The notes under the pieces were generated by a model that did no database searches, had not been told where the DNA came from, and saw only the letters and a list, made by a program, of their open reading frames with translations. The position numbers were made by a program, and so were the translations under genes. From contig PAJV01000013.1 in the NCBI GenBank assembly GCA_002706765.1, positions 1 through 64,000 on the forward strand: a stretch of DNA of 64,000 nt, read 5' to 3'. Below, piece after piece: positions 37,472-46,911 of the stretch. Source of the stretch: Gimesia sp. (GTDB taxonomy: Bacteria > Planctomycetota > Planctomycetia > Planctomycetales > Planctomycetaceae). Position 1 is the first letter of the stretch. Each line of letters opens with the position of its first letter.

Positions 37472-37855
37472 TCAAAGGTCTTTGCGAATTTCTCCCAGGG
37501 TGTCAGGGGCAATCAGTTCCAGAGTGACACTGCGATCTTTCACTCCCACACAACCGACATAGATCTCACCAATACAGCCGGCTTCACCTGGAGTGAGTGT
37601 GATCATCTGAGTGACCGGTTCTGCCACCAGCGTGATCCCCCGCGACAGATAATGATCACGTTTGATCCAGCCTTTCCGTTCCAGGGCGCGCAGATGGCAC
37701 ATCACTCCATTTGATGATCGTATTCCGAACTGCTCTCCAATTTCCCGCACTGTCGGCGATAAACGTTGCTGGGTGATTTCCTGTTTGATAAATGAGTAGA
37801 TCGCCTGTTGCTTTTCCGTCAGTTTTTTTCTTGTCGAAACTTCAGTGGTCTGCAT
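37472..37855 (-). CDS. LexA-type winged helix fused to a CsrA-like domain
   Basis: 127 residues. Residues about 11-78 match the LexA DNA-binding domain (LTEKQQAIYSFIKQEITQQRLSPTVREIGEQFGIRSSNGVMCHLRALERKGWI, then LSRGITL). The S24 peptidase/dimerisation domain that follows in LexA is absent. The remaining about 45 residues (from MITLTPGEAGCIGEI to the end) align with CsrA: L-T, G-E, I-G-E, G-V-K, V-x-L-x-L-x-A-P, and an Arg (R124) where CsrA has the RNA-binding Arg of VHREEI. If so, one protein joins DNA binding with an mRNA-binding fold. TATAAT at 37908-37903 may serve as its promoter. Confidence 0.75.
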   Translation of the reverse strand: MQTTEVSTRKKLTEKQQAIYSFIKQEITQQRLSPTVREIGEQFGIRSSNGVMCHLRALERKGWIKRDHYLSRGITLVAEPVTQMITLTPGEAGCIGEIYVGCVGVKDRSVTLELIAPDTLGEIRKDL

Positions 37856-38279
37856 TTGAAAACTCCCTTGTGTACTGGTGAAGTGCTGTGCGTTACGTGG
37901 GAATTATAGCGGGAAAAAAGCAGTCTGATTTTTTCACTGCAGGCTTCAAATCTCCGAAAAGATTGATGCCGCCAGTTCGCGACAAAATCTGAATATTTGC
38001 GAAAGATGCTGCCTGCTGAGGCCAGAAAAAGTTGTGATTTTTTTATTTTTTCAGCGCGCGCACTTTCTGTGAAAGCAGGACATGAGAAATCCAATCCTCA
38101 GTTCCAATGCAACGAGAGGCAGCTACTCAGTCATTCGACCAGTGGGGAATCTGATTAATTCTTCAGAATCCTGTTTGTGCCCATTCTTTACTTTGTTTAC
38201 AATGTCATGTCCTCCCTGAGATTTAACCCGGGTATCTTCATTCGTTGACTTATTTTCCTGCCTGATAAGGGTGACTGCT
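37856..38279. promoter_or_regulatory. divergent promoter region between the LexA-CsrA gene and the PVC cytochrome gene
   Basis: 424 bp with no gene. On the minus strand a perfect -10 element TATAAT lies at 37908-37903, 48 nt before the LexA-CsrA start; no good -35 is visible, the best 17 nt away being AAATCA. I see no clear LexA-style palindrome (CGAAC/GTTCG). For the plus gene, AAGG at 38267-38270 is 9 nt before GTG at 38280. The centre is GC-rich with a CGCGCGC stretch. Confidence 0.5.
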
Positions 38280-41200
38280 GTGAATCTTCTTCCGAATAAT
38301 AAATCGATTCTGAATGTTTTTTTTCTGGTGGTTCTGGTTGGTCTCTTTCCATCAGTGAAAGTGACCGCAGAAGATCTGCCCCGTGTTCCAGAAGGCTTCA
38401 GCATCGAACGAGTCACCAACAGTGAACTGACGAAATATCCGATGATGGCAGGCTTTGATGATCGCGGACGGCTGTTCATCGCGGAAAGCTCAGGCGAAAA
38501 CACACCTGCTCCCCAGTTGATTAAAGAACCAAAAAGCATGATCCGCATGCTCGTTGACCGGGATGGCGATGGTCGTTTTGATCAGAGCACTGTATTCGCA
38601 GATAAGTTAACCCTCCCGATGGGCGCACTCTGGCATGAGGGGTCACTCTATGTCGCCAGTCCTCCCAATATCTGGAAGCTGACGGACCACGATGACGATG
38701 GGGTAGCGGATGAGCGAAAAATCATCGTCGATTCCTTTGGCTTCTCCGGGAATGCTGCGAGTATCCATGGATGCTTTCGTGGGCCGGAAGGACGGCTCTA
38801 CTGGTGTGACGGCAGACATGGTCACGAATTTAAAGACAAGTCAGGAAATGTTACGAGTAAAGGATTGGCTGCCCGGATCTTTTCCTGTAATCCCGATGGC
38901 TCTGATATCGAGGTGCATTGTGGAGGGGGGATGGATAATCCCGTCGAGATCGATTTCACTCCCGAAGGAGAAATGATCGGTTCGGTCAATATTCTATTGA
39001 ACCGACCCCGAGTGGATTGCCTGGTACACTGGATGGAAGGAGGCGTTTATCCGCACTTCGAAGACTGTGTTGCTGAATTCAAGCGTACGGGAGAACTGCT
39101 GGGGCCGATTACTCGTTTCGGTCACGTCGCTGTTTCGGGCATGCTGAGTTATCGCGGTTCCCAGTTTGGGCCGGAATATCAAGGTAACATTTTCACTACA
39201 ATATTTAATACTCACAAAGTCATTCGTTCTCAACTGGTACGCAACGGCGCTACATTTGAAACCAGAGAAGAAGACTTCCTGGTATCGGAAGATCCTGATT
39301 TTCATCCGACTGATATCATCGAAGACGCCGATGGCAGTCTGCTGGTCATTGACACCGGCGGTTGGTTCCGCATTGGCTGTCCCCAGTCTCAAATTTCAAA
39401 ACCAGATATTCATGGTGCCATCTATCGTATTCGTAAAACAGATACCCCCTTACTGAAAGATCCTTATGGGTTGGCCCTGGACTGGAAATCGCTGTCCCCC
39501 AATCGCAAGCTGCAATTGCTGAATGACACACGACCATTTGTGCAACAGAAGGCAATCGAAGAACTGGCCGATGTGGGTGATCTGGCGGTGCCACAACTTG
39601 CAAAAGTCATTACTTCACCCAGCGGATCTTTTTATAACGATACCAGCAAGCGCAATGCGATCTGGACTTTATCTCGCATCGGATCAGACAAAGCGGCTGT
39701 TGCAATCAAAGGCGGCTTGAACTCTTCCACGAGTGTGCAGATGACGGCGGCGAAAGCACTGGGAAGTCTACGAAGTTCGCAATCTGTAGAAGAGTTAACT
39801 CAGTTGTTGAAACAGGATCAACCGGCTGTGCAGCGTACTGCTGCCACTGCGCTGGGCCGCATCTGTGAAGCAGGTCGACGGGACTCTGTCCCGGATGAAC
39901 AGTTGCAGTCAGTGGTGGACTCTCTCTTTCAAGTAATCAAATCAGGGTCTCCTGATCGAACGCTGGAGCATGCTCTCATCTATGCCTTGATTCGCATCGA
40001 CAACCGCAATCTGGTTCTCGCAGGCCTGGGTGATTCCAGTCCGGCTGTCCGCCGGGCAGCATTAATTGCTCTGGATCAGATGAATTCAGGGAATCTGACA
40101 CGGGAACTGGTGACCCCCCTGCTGGATACCGATGACCCGGCTTTGCAGAAAGAAGCTCTTACGATTATCGGCGAACATGAGGGCTGGGCCGGAGAAACAT
40201 TAACATTGTTGAAAACATGGTTAAGCGAAGCGGAACTGAACCCGGAACGGGCTGCCGTCCTGCGAGGCTTTCTCGTCGCGCAATCTGCGGATTCCGAAGT
40301 GCAATCACTAATTGCTAAATCACTGACCGATGCTGAAACGTCACAGTCTGCGAAAGCAATTCTACTGGAAGTGATCCAACGTTCTGCGTTGAAAGAGTTT
40401 CCTGTCTCCTGGCGTTCTGCATTAGAACAGACTTTGCAGACCGCTAAACCTGAGTTACAGATTCTCGTCATCCGTATTGCTCAGACTCATGATCTACCGG
40501 ATCTCAATGGACAGTTGACATCTTTAGCCCTGGATGTGAAACAGCCGGCTTCTCTGCGAATTGAAGCATTATCCGCTGTTGGCGGTCATTTAAAAAGTAT
40601 CGACCAGATTACATTCGATTTTCTCATGTCCCGGATGAATGAAGAGTATCCTCCCCTGGATCGACTGGCGGCGGCGAGAGCATTATCCGCTCTACCGCAT
40701 TCAGCCGAACAGTTGATTCAGTTATCGAAACAACTGGAGGCCCCGGGACCACTGGCACTGCCTGTTCTGCTGAGAGCTTATGCGAAAAGTGTTGATGAAA
40801 GTGTGGGCCAGGCACTGATTACCGGATTGAACAGTTCTTCCGCTGCGACGAACCTGTCCGCGGATGAACTGGCGAGTCTATTGCAGAAATACCCTGAATC
40901 GGTCCAGCAGGCGGCAACACCATTGTTGAAAAAACTGGGCGTTGATCTGGCAGAGCAGAAAGCACATCTGGAATCGTTAAAACCTCTACTCACAGAGGGG
41001 CGGCTGGAAGAAGGGCGTAAAATCTTCTTTGGTAAGAAAGCGGCCTGCTCAGGCTGTCACGCGGTAGAAAATTCTGGTGGAAAAGTCGGCCCCGATCTCA
41101 CGAAAATCGGCGCTATTCGGACCGGGACTGATCTGCTCGAAGCGATCGCACTTCCCAGCGCCAGTTTTGCGCGTGGCTATCGCTCTTATCTGGTAGTGAC

Positions 41201-41414
41201 AGATGCCGGCCGCATTTATACGGGAGTCATCAGTCGCGAATCCACGGATACCGTCTACCTCAGAACCGCCGATCTGTCCGAAGTCCGAATCGCCCGTGAT
41301 GAGATTGAAGTAATGAAAGAGTCGCCGACATCCATCATGCCCAAAGGGCTGGAACAGCGTCTGTCACAGCAGGAAATACGGGATTTACTTGCGTACCTGC
41401 AGAACCGCAAGTAA
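38280..41414 (+). CDS. PVC-type membrane-bound dehydrogenase / HEAT repeat / cytochrome c protein
   Basis: 1044 residues from GTG at 38280 (AAGG 9 nt upstream); an in-frame GTG at 38271 is an alternative. A signal peptide (about 10-30) is followed by the PVC dehydrogenase domain (LPRVPEGFSIERVTNSELTKYPMMAGFDDRGRLFIAE ... RMLVDRDGDGRFDQSTVFADKL, a WD/NHL-like propeller). HEAT-like repeats come next (about 400-880, for example VQMTAAKALGSLRSSQSVEELTQLLKQDQPAVQRTAATALGRI). The C-terminus is a heme-binding domain: KKAACSGCHAVENSGGKVGPDLTKIG (CxxCH). Periplasmic electron-transfer protein, probably for oxidation of sugars or alcohols. Confidence 0.94.
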   Translation: MNLLPNNKSILNVFFLVVLVGLFPSVKVTAEDLPRVPEGFSIERVTNSELTKYPMMAGFDDRGRLFIAESSGENTPAPQLIKEPKSMIRMLVDRDGDGRFDQSTVFADKLTLPMGALWHEGSLYVASPPNIWKLTDHDDDGVADERKIIVDSFGFSGNAASIHGCFRGPEGRLYWCDGRHGHEFKDKSGNVTSKGLAARIFSCNPDGSDIEVHCGGGMDNPVEIDFTPEGEMIGSVNILLNRPRVDCLVHWMEGGVYPHFEDCVAEFKRTGELLGPITRFGHVAVSGMLSYRGSQFGPEYQGNIFTTIFNTHKVIRSQLVRNGATFETREEDFLVSEDPDFHPTDIIEDADGSLLVIDTGGWFRIGCPQSQISKPDIHGAIYRIRKTDTPLLKDPYGLALDWKSLSPNRKLQLLNDTRPFVQQKAIEELADVGDLAVPQLAKVITSPSGSFYNDTSKRNAIWTLSRIGSDKAAVAIKGGLNSSTSVQMTAAKALGSLRSSQSVEELTQLLKQDQPAVQRTAATALGRICEAGRRDSVPDEQLQSVVDSLFQVIKSGSPDRTLEHALIYALIRIDNRNLVLAGLGDSSPAVRRAALIALDQMNSGNLTRELVTPLLDTDDPALQKEALTIIGEHEGWAGETLTLLKTWLSEAELNPERAAVLRGFLVAQSADSEVQSLIAKSLTDAETSQSAKAILLEVIQRSALKEFPVSWRSALEQTLQTAKPELQILVIRIAQTHDLPDLNGQLTSLALDVKQPASLRIEALSAVGGHLKSIDQITFDFLMSRMNEEYPPLDRLAAARALSALPHSAEQLIQLSKQLEAPGPLALPVLLRAYAKSVDESVGQALITGLNSSSAATNLSADELASLLQKYPESVQQAATPLLKKLGVDLAEQKAHLESLKPLLTEGRLEEGRKIFFGKKAACSGCHAVENSGGKVGPDLTKIGAIRTGTDLLEAIALPSASFARGYRSYLVVTDAGRIYTGVISRESTDTVYLRTADLSEVRIARDEIEVMKESPTSIMPKGLEQRLSQQEIRDLLAYLQNRK

Positions 41415-41465
41415 AGTGGAATCAATGTCCCTGATTCCTCTGATTCCAGCCGTTAAAGGTGCGCT

Positions 41466-42983
41466 ATGTTTAATGGTTCCTTTGTATTACGCTGTCTGTT
41501 CTGCTGTATCATAATCTGCTCATTCTGTGTGGTTAAAAACTCTCAGGCAGCGGAACAGCAGAAGCGACCCAATATTCTGTTCGCAATCGCCGATGACTGG
41601 GGCTGGCCACATGCGGGCGTCTATGGCGATCCGGTAGTCAAGACTCCCACCTTTGATCGGCTGGCGCGTGAAGGTGTGCTGTTTCAGAATGCATTTGTTT
41701 CGTCGCCTTCCTGTACTCCTTCACGCGGGGCCATTCTGACCGGGAAATACCACTGGCAACTCGAAGCAGGGGCGAACCTGCATTGCATTTTTCCTGACAA
41801 GTTCGAAACGTATCCGGAAATTCTCAAAGCGAATGGATATCAGGTAGGTTACACCGGGAAAGCCTGGGGACCGGGACGCACCGAAACCGCCGGTCGCGAA
41901 CTGGCGGGAAAACGCTTTAAGAGTTTTCAGGATTTTCTGCAGCATCAGAAACAAGGCGAGCCGTTCTGTTTCTGGCTGGGCAGCAGTGATCCGCATCGCC
42001 CTTATGAAGCGGGGACCGGGGTGCAGAGCGGCATGGATCTTTCCAAAATCAAATTGCCTGCCTGCTTTCCGGATGCTCCAATTGTCCGCAGTGATGTCGC
42101 CGACTATTACTTTGAAGTTCAACGTTTCGACAAGCTGGTGGGTGATGCGCTGAAGTCACTCGAAGAAAAAGGCGAACTCGATAACACCATCGTATTCATG
42201 ACCGGCGATCATGGCATGCCGTTCCCGCGTGGAAAAAGTTGTCTGTATGATACGGGTACGCGCGTGCCTCTCGCAGCCCGCTGGCCCGAAAAAATCAAGC
42301 CCGGACGCTCGGTCACCGATTTTGTCAGCCTGATTGATCTGGCGCCCACCTATTATGAGGCAGCGGGAGTGAAAATTCCGGCAGATGTGACCGGTCGCAG
42401 CCTGATGCCTGTCTTGACGAATGCAAAATCAGGCCGAATTGCAGACAACAGGAACGAAGTTATCTTCGGTAAGGAGCGGCATGTGCCTTCACAGGAAGCA
42501 CCCGACATGGGGGGCTATCCCTGTCGTGCCATTCGTACCGATGACTTTCTTTACATTCACAACTACCGACCCGATCGCTGGCCGGCAGGGACCCCTGATT
42601 ATCAACTTGCGGCCATTCCCGGCACCTGGTATGGAGACTGTGACAACGGCCCCACCAAGACTTACATGGTCGAGAATAAAGATAAGGATGAGACTCACCG
42701 TCGGCTGTATGAACTCGCATTCGGCAAACTTCCCACCGAAGAACTGTATGATCTGCGGAATGATCCCGATCAGTTGCAGAACGTTGCCGCCGATCCCATG
42801 TACGAGATGGTCAAAGCGAAACTGGCAAAAGAACTGCAACAGCAACTCGTGGCCACCCATGATCCCCGCGAGTTGGGGCAAGGGGATCAACTGGAAAAAC
42901 ATCCCTACTTAGGCGGTGGTCCCAAACATCCGAGCTTGGAAGTCAAACGGAAAAAACAGGGCAAGAAACCGAAGAAAAAGTGA
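41466..42983 (+). CDS. sulfatase (arylsulfatase family, Cys-type)
   Basis: 505 residues with a signal peptide (about 1-29, SQAAEQQ). The active-site motif CTPSR (residues 83-87, in VSSPSCTPSRGAILTGKYHWQL) carries the Cys converted to formylglycine by a maturase. Metal residues are in NILFAIADDWGWPH and FMTGDHGMPFPRGKSCLYDTGTRVPLAARW. It removes sulfate esters, probably from marine polysaccharides. The end is basic (KRKKQGKKPKKK). It follows the PVC cytochrome gene by 51 nt and is likely co-transcribed, a pairing common in planctomycetes. Confidence 0.95.
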   Translation: MFNGSFVLRCLFCCIIICSFCVVKNSQAAEQQKRPNILFAIADDWGWPHAGVYGDPVVKTPTFDRLAREGVLFQNAFVSSPSCTPSRGAILTGKYHWQLEAGANLHCIFPDKFETYPEILKANGYQVGYTGKAWGPGRTETAGRELAGKRFKSFQDFLQHQKQGEPFCFWLGSSDPHRPYEAGTGVQSGMDLSKIKLPACFPDAPIVRSDVADYYFEVQRFDKLVGDALKSLEEKGELDNTIVFMTGDHGMPFPRGKSCLYDTGTRVPLAARWPEKIKPGRSVTDFVSLIDLAPTYYEAAGVKIPADVTGRSLMPVLTNAKSGRIADNRNEVIFGKERHVPSQEAPDMGGYPCRAIRTDDFLYIHNYRPDRWPAGTPDYQLAAIPGTWYGDCDNGPTKTYMVENKDKDETHRRLYELAFGKLPTEELYDLRNDPDQLQNVAADPMYEMVKAKLAKELQQQLVATHDPRELGQGDQLEKHPYLGGGPKHPSLEVKRKKQGKKPKKK

Positions 42984-42997
42984 AACAGGAAATTCTG

Positions 42998-43444
42998 TCA
43001 GCAGTCGTTTTTCTCTGAAACAGAGATGTTTTCGCTTAAAAAATCAATGACTTGTTGAAAGCAATCAATTGTTCTCGGGGGAATTTCTTTTATTTGGACA
43101 TTATAGAACTTGTTTGCGCTATCGTAAAAAATAGTAACTCCTTCAGGTAATTCGTAGACAATCCAATATCGTTCGCGGATATATTTGGGAGCCCGAAGCT
43201 GAGTTTCACGCAGGTGTTGCTTCATTACAGAAGCCCGGCAGTCCCGACGTTGTGATTGAACTTCATAGAAAACATAAGATGGTTTATACGAGTAATCGAA
43301 CGTTTTATTGCACACGGGACAGGTAAGTACTGGTAGCTTGTTGCTGCAGGCCTGGCGAACTGCAATAAGCTCTACTTCACAGTCTGGGCAAATGCCATGG
43401 AATCCAGGAGGATGCTCCGGTTCAGATTTCCCAAAAGGCCACAT
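42998..43444 (-). CDS. hypothetical protein with zinc-binding Cys pairs
   Basis: 148 residues from the ATG at 43444, which overlaps the end of the HAD gene by 23 nt. The frame opens 47 codons earlier but that part lies inside the HAD gene. MWPFGKSEPEHPPGFHGICPDCEVELIAVRQACSNKLPVLTCPVCNKTFDYSYK has two CxxC pairs, a zinc ribbon. The rest (ETQLRAPKYIRERYWIVYELPEGVTIFYDSANKFYNVQIKEIPPRTIDCFQQ) is a compact alpha/beta domain. No family recognised. Convergent with the sulfatase gene, 14 nt apart. Confidence 0.65.
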   Translation of the reverse strand: MWPFGKSEPEHPPGFHGICPDCEVELIAVRQACSNKLPVLTCPVCNKTFDYSYKPSYVFYEVQSQRRDCRASVMKQHLRETQLRAPKYIRERYWIVYELPEGVTIFYDSANKFYNVQIKEIPPRTIDCFQQVIDFLSENISVSEKNDC

Positions 43445-44114
43445 GACTCGTTTCCTCCTGTTGTTCGAGATTCCACTGTCTCGCGAACCCACCTGCTGCT
43501 CGGAACACATCGCAGTTGATTTCAAGATCGTCCAGCAGTAGGGCGTTACTGAATGTAAAGGACTGGCGCTTGAGCCAGTTTGCAAAAAAGCGTTGAGGGT
43601 CTTCTCTTTTTAATATACGCTGTTCGCTGGAGCAGAGGATGTCATCAAATAGTTGAACCGTAGAGGCAAACGAGATGGTTTCTTCCTCAATGCACTTCCT
43701 TTGCTGTTTCGCCTGTTGAATGGCTTCAAAAAAACAGTCCATATTATCTGTCGCAAGGACAATTTTTGTCCCCGCTGTTTTGGCATCTTGTAAAGCTCGA
43801 ACCAAAGGAGCGTTGATTCGCATCAATTGGCAGTCTTCGATTACTTTGCGATTCAGATAGTCCAGCGGAAATTCAGGACCCGGAGTCATCTGAAATGATT
43901 CGATGATTTGATTTGACGTCAACTCTCCTCGCATCCAGAGATGCACCCTGTCGATTTGGTGATTGAAGAGATTTTCTGTTGCCTCTGATAACTGTTGATG
44001 CAGCGGGTGCCATGCATTCCTAAGAATTGAGATCCAGAACGGGTCAAGGCTCAACACTCCATGCCAGTCTACGAAGATCACCTTGATTTCTGTAGGCTGA
44101 GTCTGCTGAAGCAC
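43422..44114 (-). CDS. HAD-like hydrolase
   Basis: 230 residues from GTG at 44114, which has GGAG 7 nt upstream and follows the previous gene's stop (44140); the longer ATG start at 44207 would overlap that gene by 68 nt. HAD motif I is VIFVDWHGVLSLD (DxHG rather than the usual DxDG), motif II TKIVLATDN, and motif IV-like SNALLLDDLEINCD. The second Asp of motif I, the general acid, is replaced by His here, so catalysis may be altered. Substrate unknown. Confidence 0.7.
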   Translation of the reverse strand: MLQQTQPTEIKVIFVDWHGVLSLDPFWISILRNAWHPLHQQLSEATENLFNHQIDRVHLWMRGELTSNQIIESFQMTPGPEFPLDYLNRKVIEDCQLMRINAPLVRALQDAKTAGTKIVLATDNMDCFFEAIQQAKQQRKCIEEETISFASTVQLFDDILCSSEQRILKREDPQRFFANWLKRQSFTFSNALLLDDLEINCDVFRAAGGFARQWNLEQQEETSHVAFWEI

Positions 44115-44139
44115 GAAGTGTCTCCGGTTTCCGTTGAGT

Positions 44140-44973
44140 TTATTCCAGGTTCTTTGGTTTCTGGTTGGGTGGCTGATCGGAGTGAGCAGCCTGGTAGAGC
44201 CGATCAATAAATTCGTCTGTCATGCCTGTCTCTCTGCGTGCTTCCCGGTTGAACGTATAGCCTACAGAAAGTGCAGCGCGGATGGGCCAGTGCAGGTGCT
44301 GTTCGTAGGCTTCCCAATCGGAAAGGTGATCGGGCTTTAACTGACGGAGCCAGTGCAGGCCGAAGGCGACGTGTTGAATTTCATCTCGATAGACGACCTT
44401 CATCAAAGCGGCACTGCGCTGATCGCCGGCATCCAGAAAGTACTGCTCGAATTCCCCGGTATGATCCAGATTGCGCCCTTCAAAAGTCAGAGGCAGGCCG
44501 GCCAGATAATCGAGCAGACTTTCATAACTAAGCGCCTTCTTCCAGATATAACAGTTCACAGGCAGACTGCCGAACTCCAGTCCCTGGATTGCGGCCCGCT
44601 CTTTATGCATGCGGGTGTGTCTTTGTTCGTCGGCCATGATCGCGCACATGCCCTGACGAAATTCCGCTGGTGCATCGGGAAAAGCACACAGAATATAGGC
44701 CATCACTTCCAATGCCTGCAGTTCATGGTTCGCCATGATGTGATGGGCGAGCGCCCGTTTTTCCTGCTCGAACAACGCAGCGGGTTTCGGCATGGCAGGC
44801 GCGGTGCGGGGGGCGGCGAACTGCAGATTGGCCGGTCGCGTCGGTTCTTTGATGCGCAGCGGTTCTCCCGGACTGTCGTCGCTTAAAATCGGAGGGGCGG
44901 GCTTCAGTTTCTCTTCCAGTGAATCACTGAGGAGAACCCGTTCTGCAAACTCACGAATTTCCATACTGGTCAA
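44140..44973 (-). CDS. DUF455 family ferritin-like protein
   Basis: 277 residues. A helical bundle with the carboxylate/His pattern ferritin-like folds use for di-metal sites: HHIMANHELQALEVMAYILCAFPDAP, MCAIMADEQRHTRMHKERA (ExxH-like DEQRH) and MKVVYRDEIQHVAFGLHWLRQL (DEIQH). DUF455 proteins are related to ferritin-like oxygenases/hydroxylases; some are implicated in tRNA or nucleic-acid modification, but the role here is not shown. The start overlaps the previous gene by 4 nt. Confidence 0.9.
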   Translation of the reverse strand: MTSMEIREFAERVLLSDSLEEKLKPAPPILSDDSPGEPLRIKEPTRPANLQFAAPRTAPAMPKPAALFEQEKRALAHHIMANHELQALEVMAYILCAFPDAPAEFRQGMCAIMADEQRHTRMHKERAAIQGLEFGSLPVNCYIWKKALSYESLLDYLAGLPLTFEGRNLDHTGEFEQYFLDAGDQRSAALMKVVYRDEIQHVAFGLHWLRQLKPDHLSDWEAYEQHLHWPIRAALSVGYTFNREARRETGMTDEFIDRLYQAAHSDQPPNQKPKNLE

Positions 44974-45647
44974 TTTGTTGTAGAAGGAATGTAGCGGGTA
45001 CGAAAGAGGGCCACACAGCCAGTCACTTTCAGTTCCACGTCAGTATAACGACTCTGCAACTGATATTGTAACTCTTCCAGACTGTCTGCTGAGTTAGTGA
45101 AGATCTTTTTCTCATTATAGAAATTCATCAACTTGCAGGCAGACAGACTGCGAGGAACTCCTTCTGCCAGAATGGTCGAGCCCGAGATGATCGCTCCCGG
45201 ATTCAACCATTGATTGAGGTGATCAAACAGGGTTGACTTTGAATTCAGATCGCCGGGCAGGCAATGCAGCAGATAATTCAGACTGACCGAGTCGAATCGA
45301 TGTGGCTGGTCGGGCAGGGGCTGCAGAATATCTGCCTGATATGTTTCCGGAGCATATCTGCTCGCCCGACTGGCGGCCGCTGCGAGGCTGTTTGGATTCA
45401 GGTCGAGCAGGCCCAGTCTGACGCTCGCATTTGGAAATGAGCAGTGATCCAGATAGTAACCGGTGCCCACACCTACATCCAGATGGTTGCTGGTCAGGCT
45501 CTCGTTCATCCAGTTTAATATGGCTTTCGTACGGCACTTCCAGATCAGGGAATTAGAAATGCCCAGCACCCAGAGATCATAGATCGATAAAATGCGTTTG
45601 GAATTGACGGCCTGACCGGCGGCGCTTGCTTCGGATTTTGAGTTCAT
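44970..45647 (-). CDS. class I SAM-dependent methyltransferase
   Basis: 225 residues. Motif I LDVGVGTGYYLDHCSFPNASVRLGLLDLNPNSL, then LPDQPHRFDSVSLNYLLHCLPGDL and LNPGAIISGSTILAEGV. The end includes a basic/aromatic tail FRTRYIPSTTN. It could be a small-molecule methyltransferase. Its start at 45647 lies downstream of dprA, with a 41-nt gap, and its 3' end overlaps the DUF455 gene by 4 nt. Confidence 0.85.
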   Translation of the reverse strand: MNSKSEASAAGQAVNSKRILSIYDLWVLGISNSLIWKCRTKAILNWMNESLTSNHLDVGVGTGYYLDHCSFPNASVRLGLLDLNPNSLAAAASRASRYAPETYQADILQPLPDQPHRFDSVSLNYLLHCLPGDLNSKSTLFDHLNQWLNPGAIISGSTILAEGVPRSLSACKLMNFYNEKKIFTNSADSLEELQYQLQSRYTDVELKVTGCVALFRTRYIPSTTN

Positions 45648-45688
45648 TCAGAGATATTAATCAAATTCACTCGGATTGGGAATTGTAA

Positions 45689-46819
45689 TCATCCCATGGC
45701 ACGTACCAGGTATCCCCCGGGCAGGCGTTTGACCACTTTGCGCATTTCCAGAATCGTGAGAGTGGAGAGAATCCGTGAGGAATCGAGATTACTTGACTGG
45801 ACGATTTCGTTGAGATGTTGTGGCTCCAGCGTGACGAGGTTCAGAATATCACGTTCAAATTCACTTAACGAGAGTTCGCGGGGCGTATGAACTTCCCGGT
45901 TCTGCGCTGTCATTACCGGTGCTTTTGCCGGGCCCAGTCCCTCCAGGATATCATCCACATCCCGGACGAGCATGGCACCATCGCGAATCAGGTCATGGCA
46001 GCCGGCACTGGCGGGGTGATCGATACGGCCGGGGACGGCAAATACTTCGCGTCCCTGTTCGTAAGCATGCCGCGCGGTATGCAGGGCACCACTTTTGCGC
46101 CCCGCTTCGATCAACAGTACACCCATGGAAAATCCGCTGATGATGCGGTTTCGTTGGGGAAATAAACCAGCGACGGGTGCCTGATCCAGGGGAAACTCGG
46201 TGACGATGGCTCCCTGCCGGGCAACCTGTTCCGAAAGTTCCCTGTGTTCGGGAGGGTAAATGTGCGCCAACCCGGTCGCCATGACGGCGATCGTTCGTCC
46301 TCCCGCTTTGAGCGCGCCGGTGTGGGCCGCCTGGTCGATGCCTCGGGCAAGACCACTGACAATGGTAATCCCGGCGCGTGCCAGTGCAGCGGCGATCTTT
46401 TCTGCCTGCTGTAATCCGTAGTGTGTGCATTTGCGTGAGCCGACGATGGCGACAGCCAGCTCATCTTCCGGCATCAGGCTCCCTTTACAGTAGAGCAGTG
46501 AAGGGGGATCGTGCATTTCTCTCAGGAGGGATGGATATTCAAGCGATTCCTCAGACAAGATCTGATAACCGGCTTCGCGACAACGGCGGAGTTCGTCTTC
46601 CGCAGTCGATTTTGCCTCGCGATAAATGATCGCATCTGCCAGTTTAGTCCCGATGCCCGGTACATTGAGCAATTCCTGGCGAGGCGCGTTCAGGATTTGA
46701 GCCGGACTGCCAAATCGATCCAGTAACGTCCGTCGAATCCGCGGACCGACTCCCCGGATCAGATTCAACTGAATCAGTTCGAGCAGTCGCTGATCAGATT
46801 CCTGTATTGTTTCGTCCAT
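45689..46819 (-). CDS. dprA: DNA-processing protein DprA
   Basis: 376 residues from ATG at 46819 (GAAGG upstream). N-terminal helix-hairpin-helix-like part (LNLIRGVGPRIRRTLLDRFGSPAQIL ... VPGIGTKLADAI), then the Rossmann-like core with VAIVGSRKCTHYG, ITIVSGLARGIDQAAHTGAL and VFAVPGRIDHPASAGCHDLI. A C-terminal winged helix is present (EFERDILNLVTLEPQHLNEIVQSSNLDSSRILSTLTILEMRKVVKRLPGGYLV). It loads RecA on incoming single-stranded DNA in natural transformation. Frame continues 30 codons upstream, unlikely to be used. Confidence 0.96.
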   Translation of the reverse strand: MDETIQESDQRLLELIQLNLIRGVGPRIRRTLLDRFGSPAQILNAPRQELLNVPGIGTKLADAIIYREAKSTAEDELRRCREAGYQILSEESLEYPSLLREMHDPPSLLYCKGSLMPEDELAVAIVGSRKCTHYGLQQAEKIAAALARAGITIVSGLARGIDQAAHTGALKAGGRTIAVMATGLAHIYPPEHRELSEQVARQGAIVTEFPLDQAPVAGLFPQRNRIISGFSMGVLLIEAGRKSGALHTARHAYEQGREVFAVPGRIDHPASAGCHDLIRDGAMLVRDVDDILEGLGPAKAPVMTAQNREVHTPRELSLSEFERDILNLVTLEPQHLNEIVQSSNLDSSRILSTLTILEMRKVVKRLPGGYLVRAMG

Positions 46820-46911
46820 ATGAGCAGGACCTTCTTTTAGAGTAAATCCGTGATTCACGAACGTACATGCTCTCAGAAAAGTAAGGAAAAAACAACCAGA
46901 GCGGATCACAT

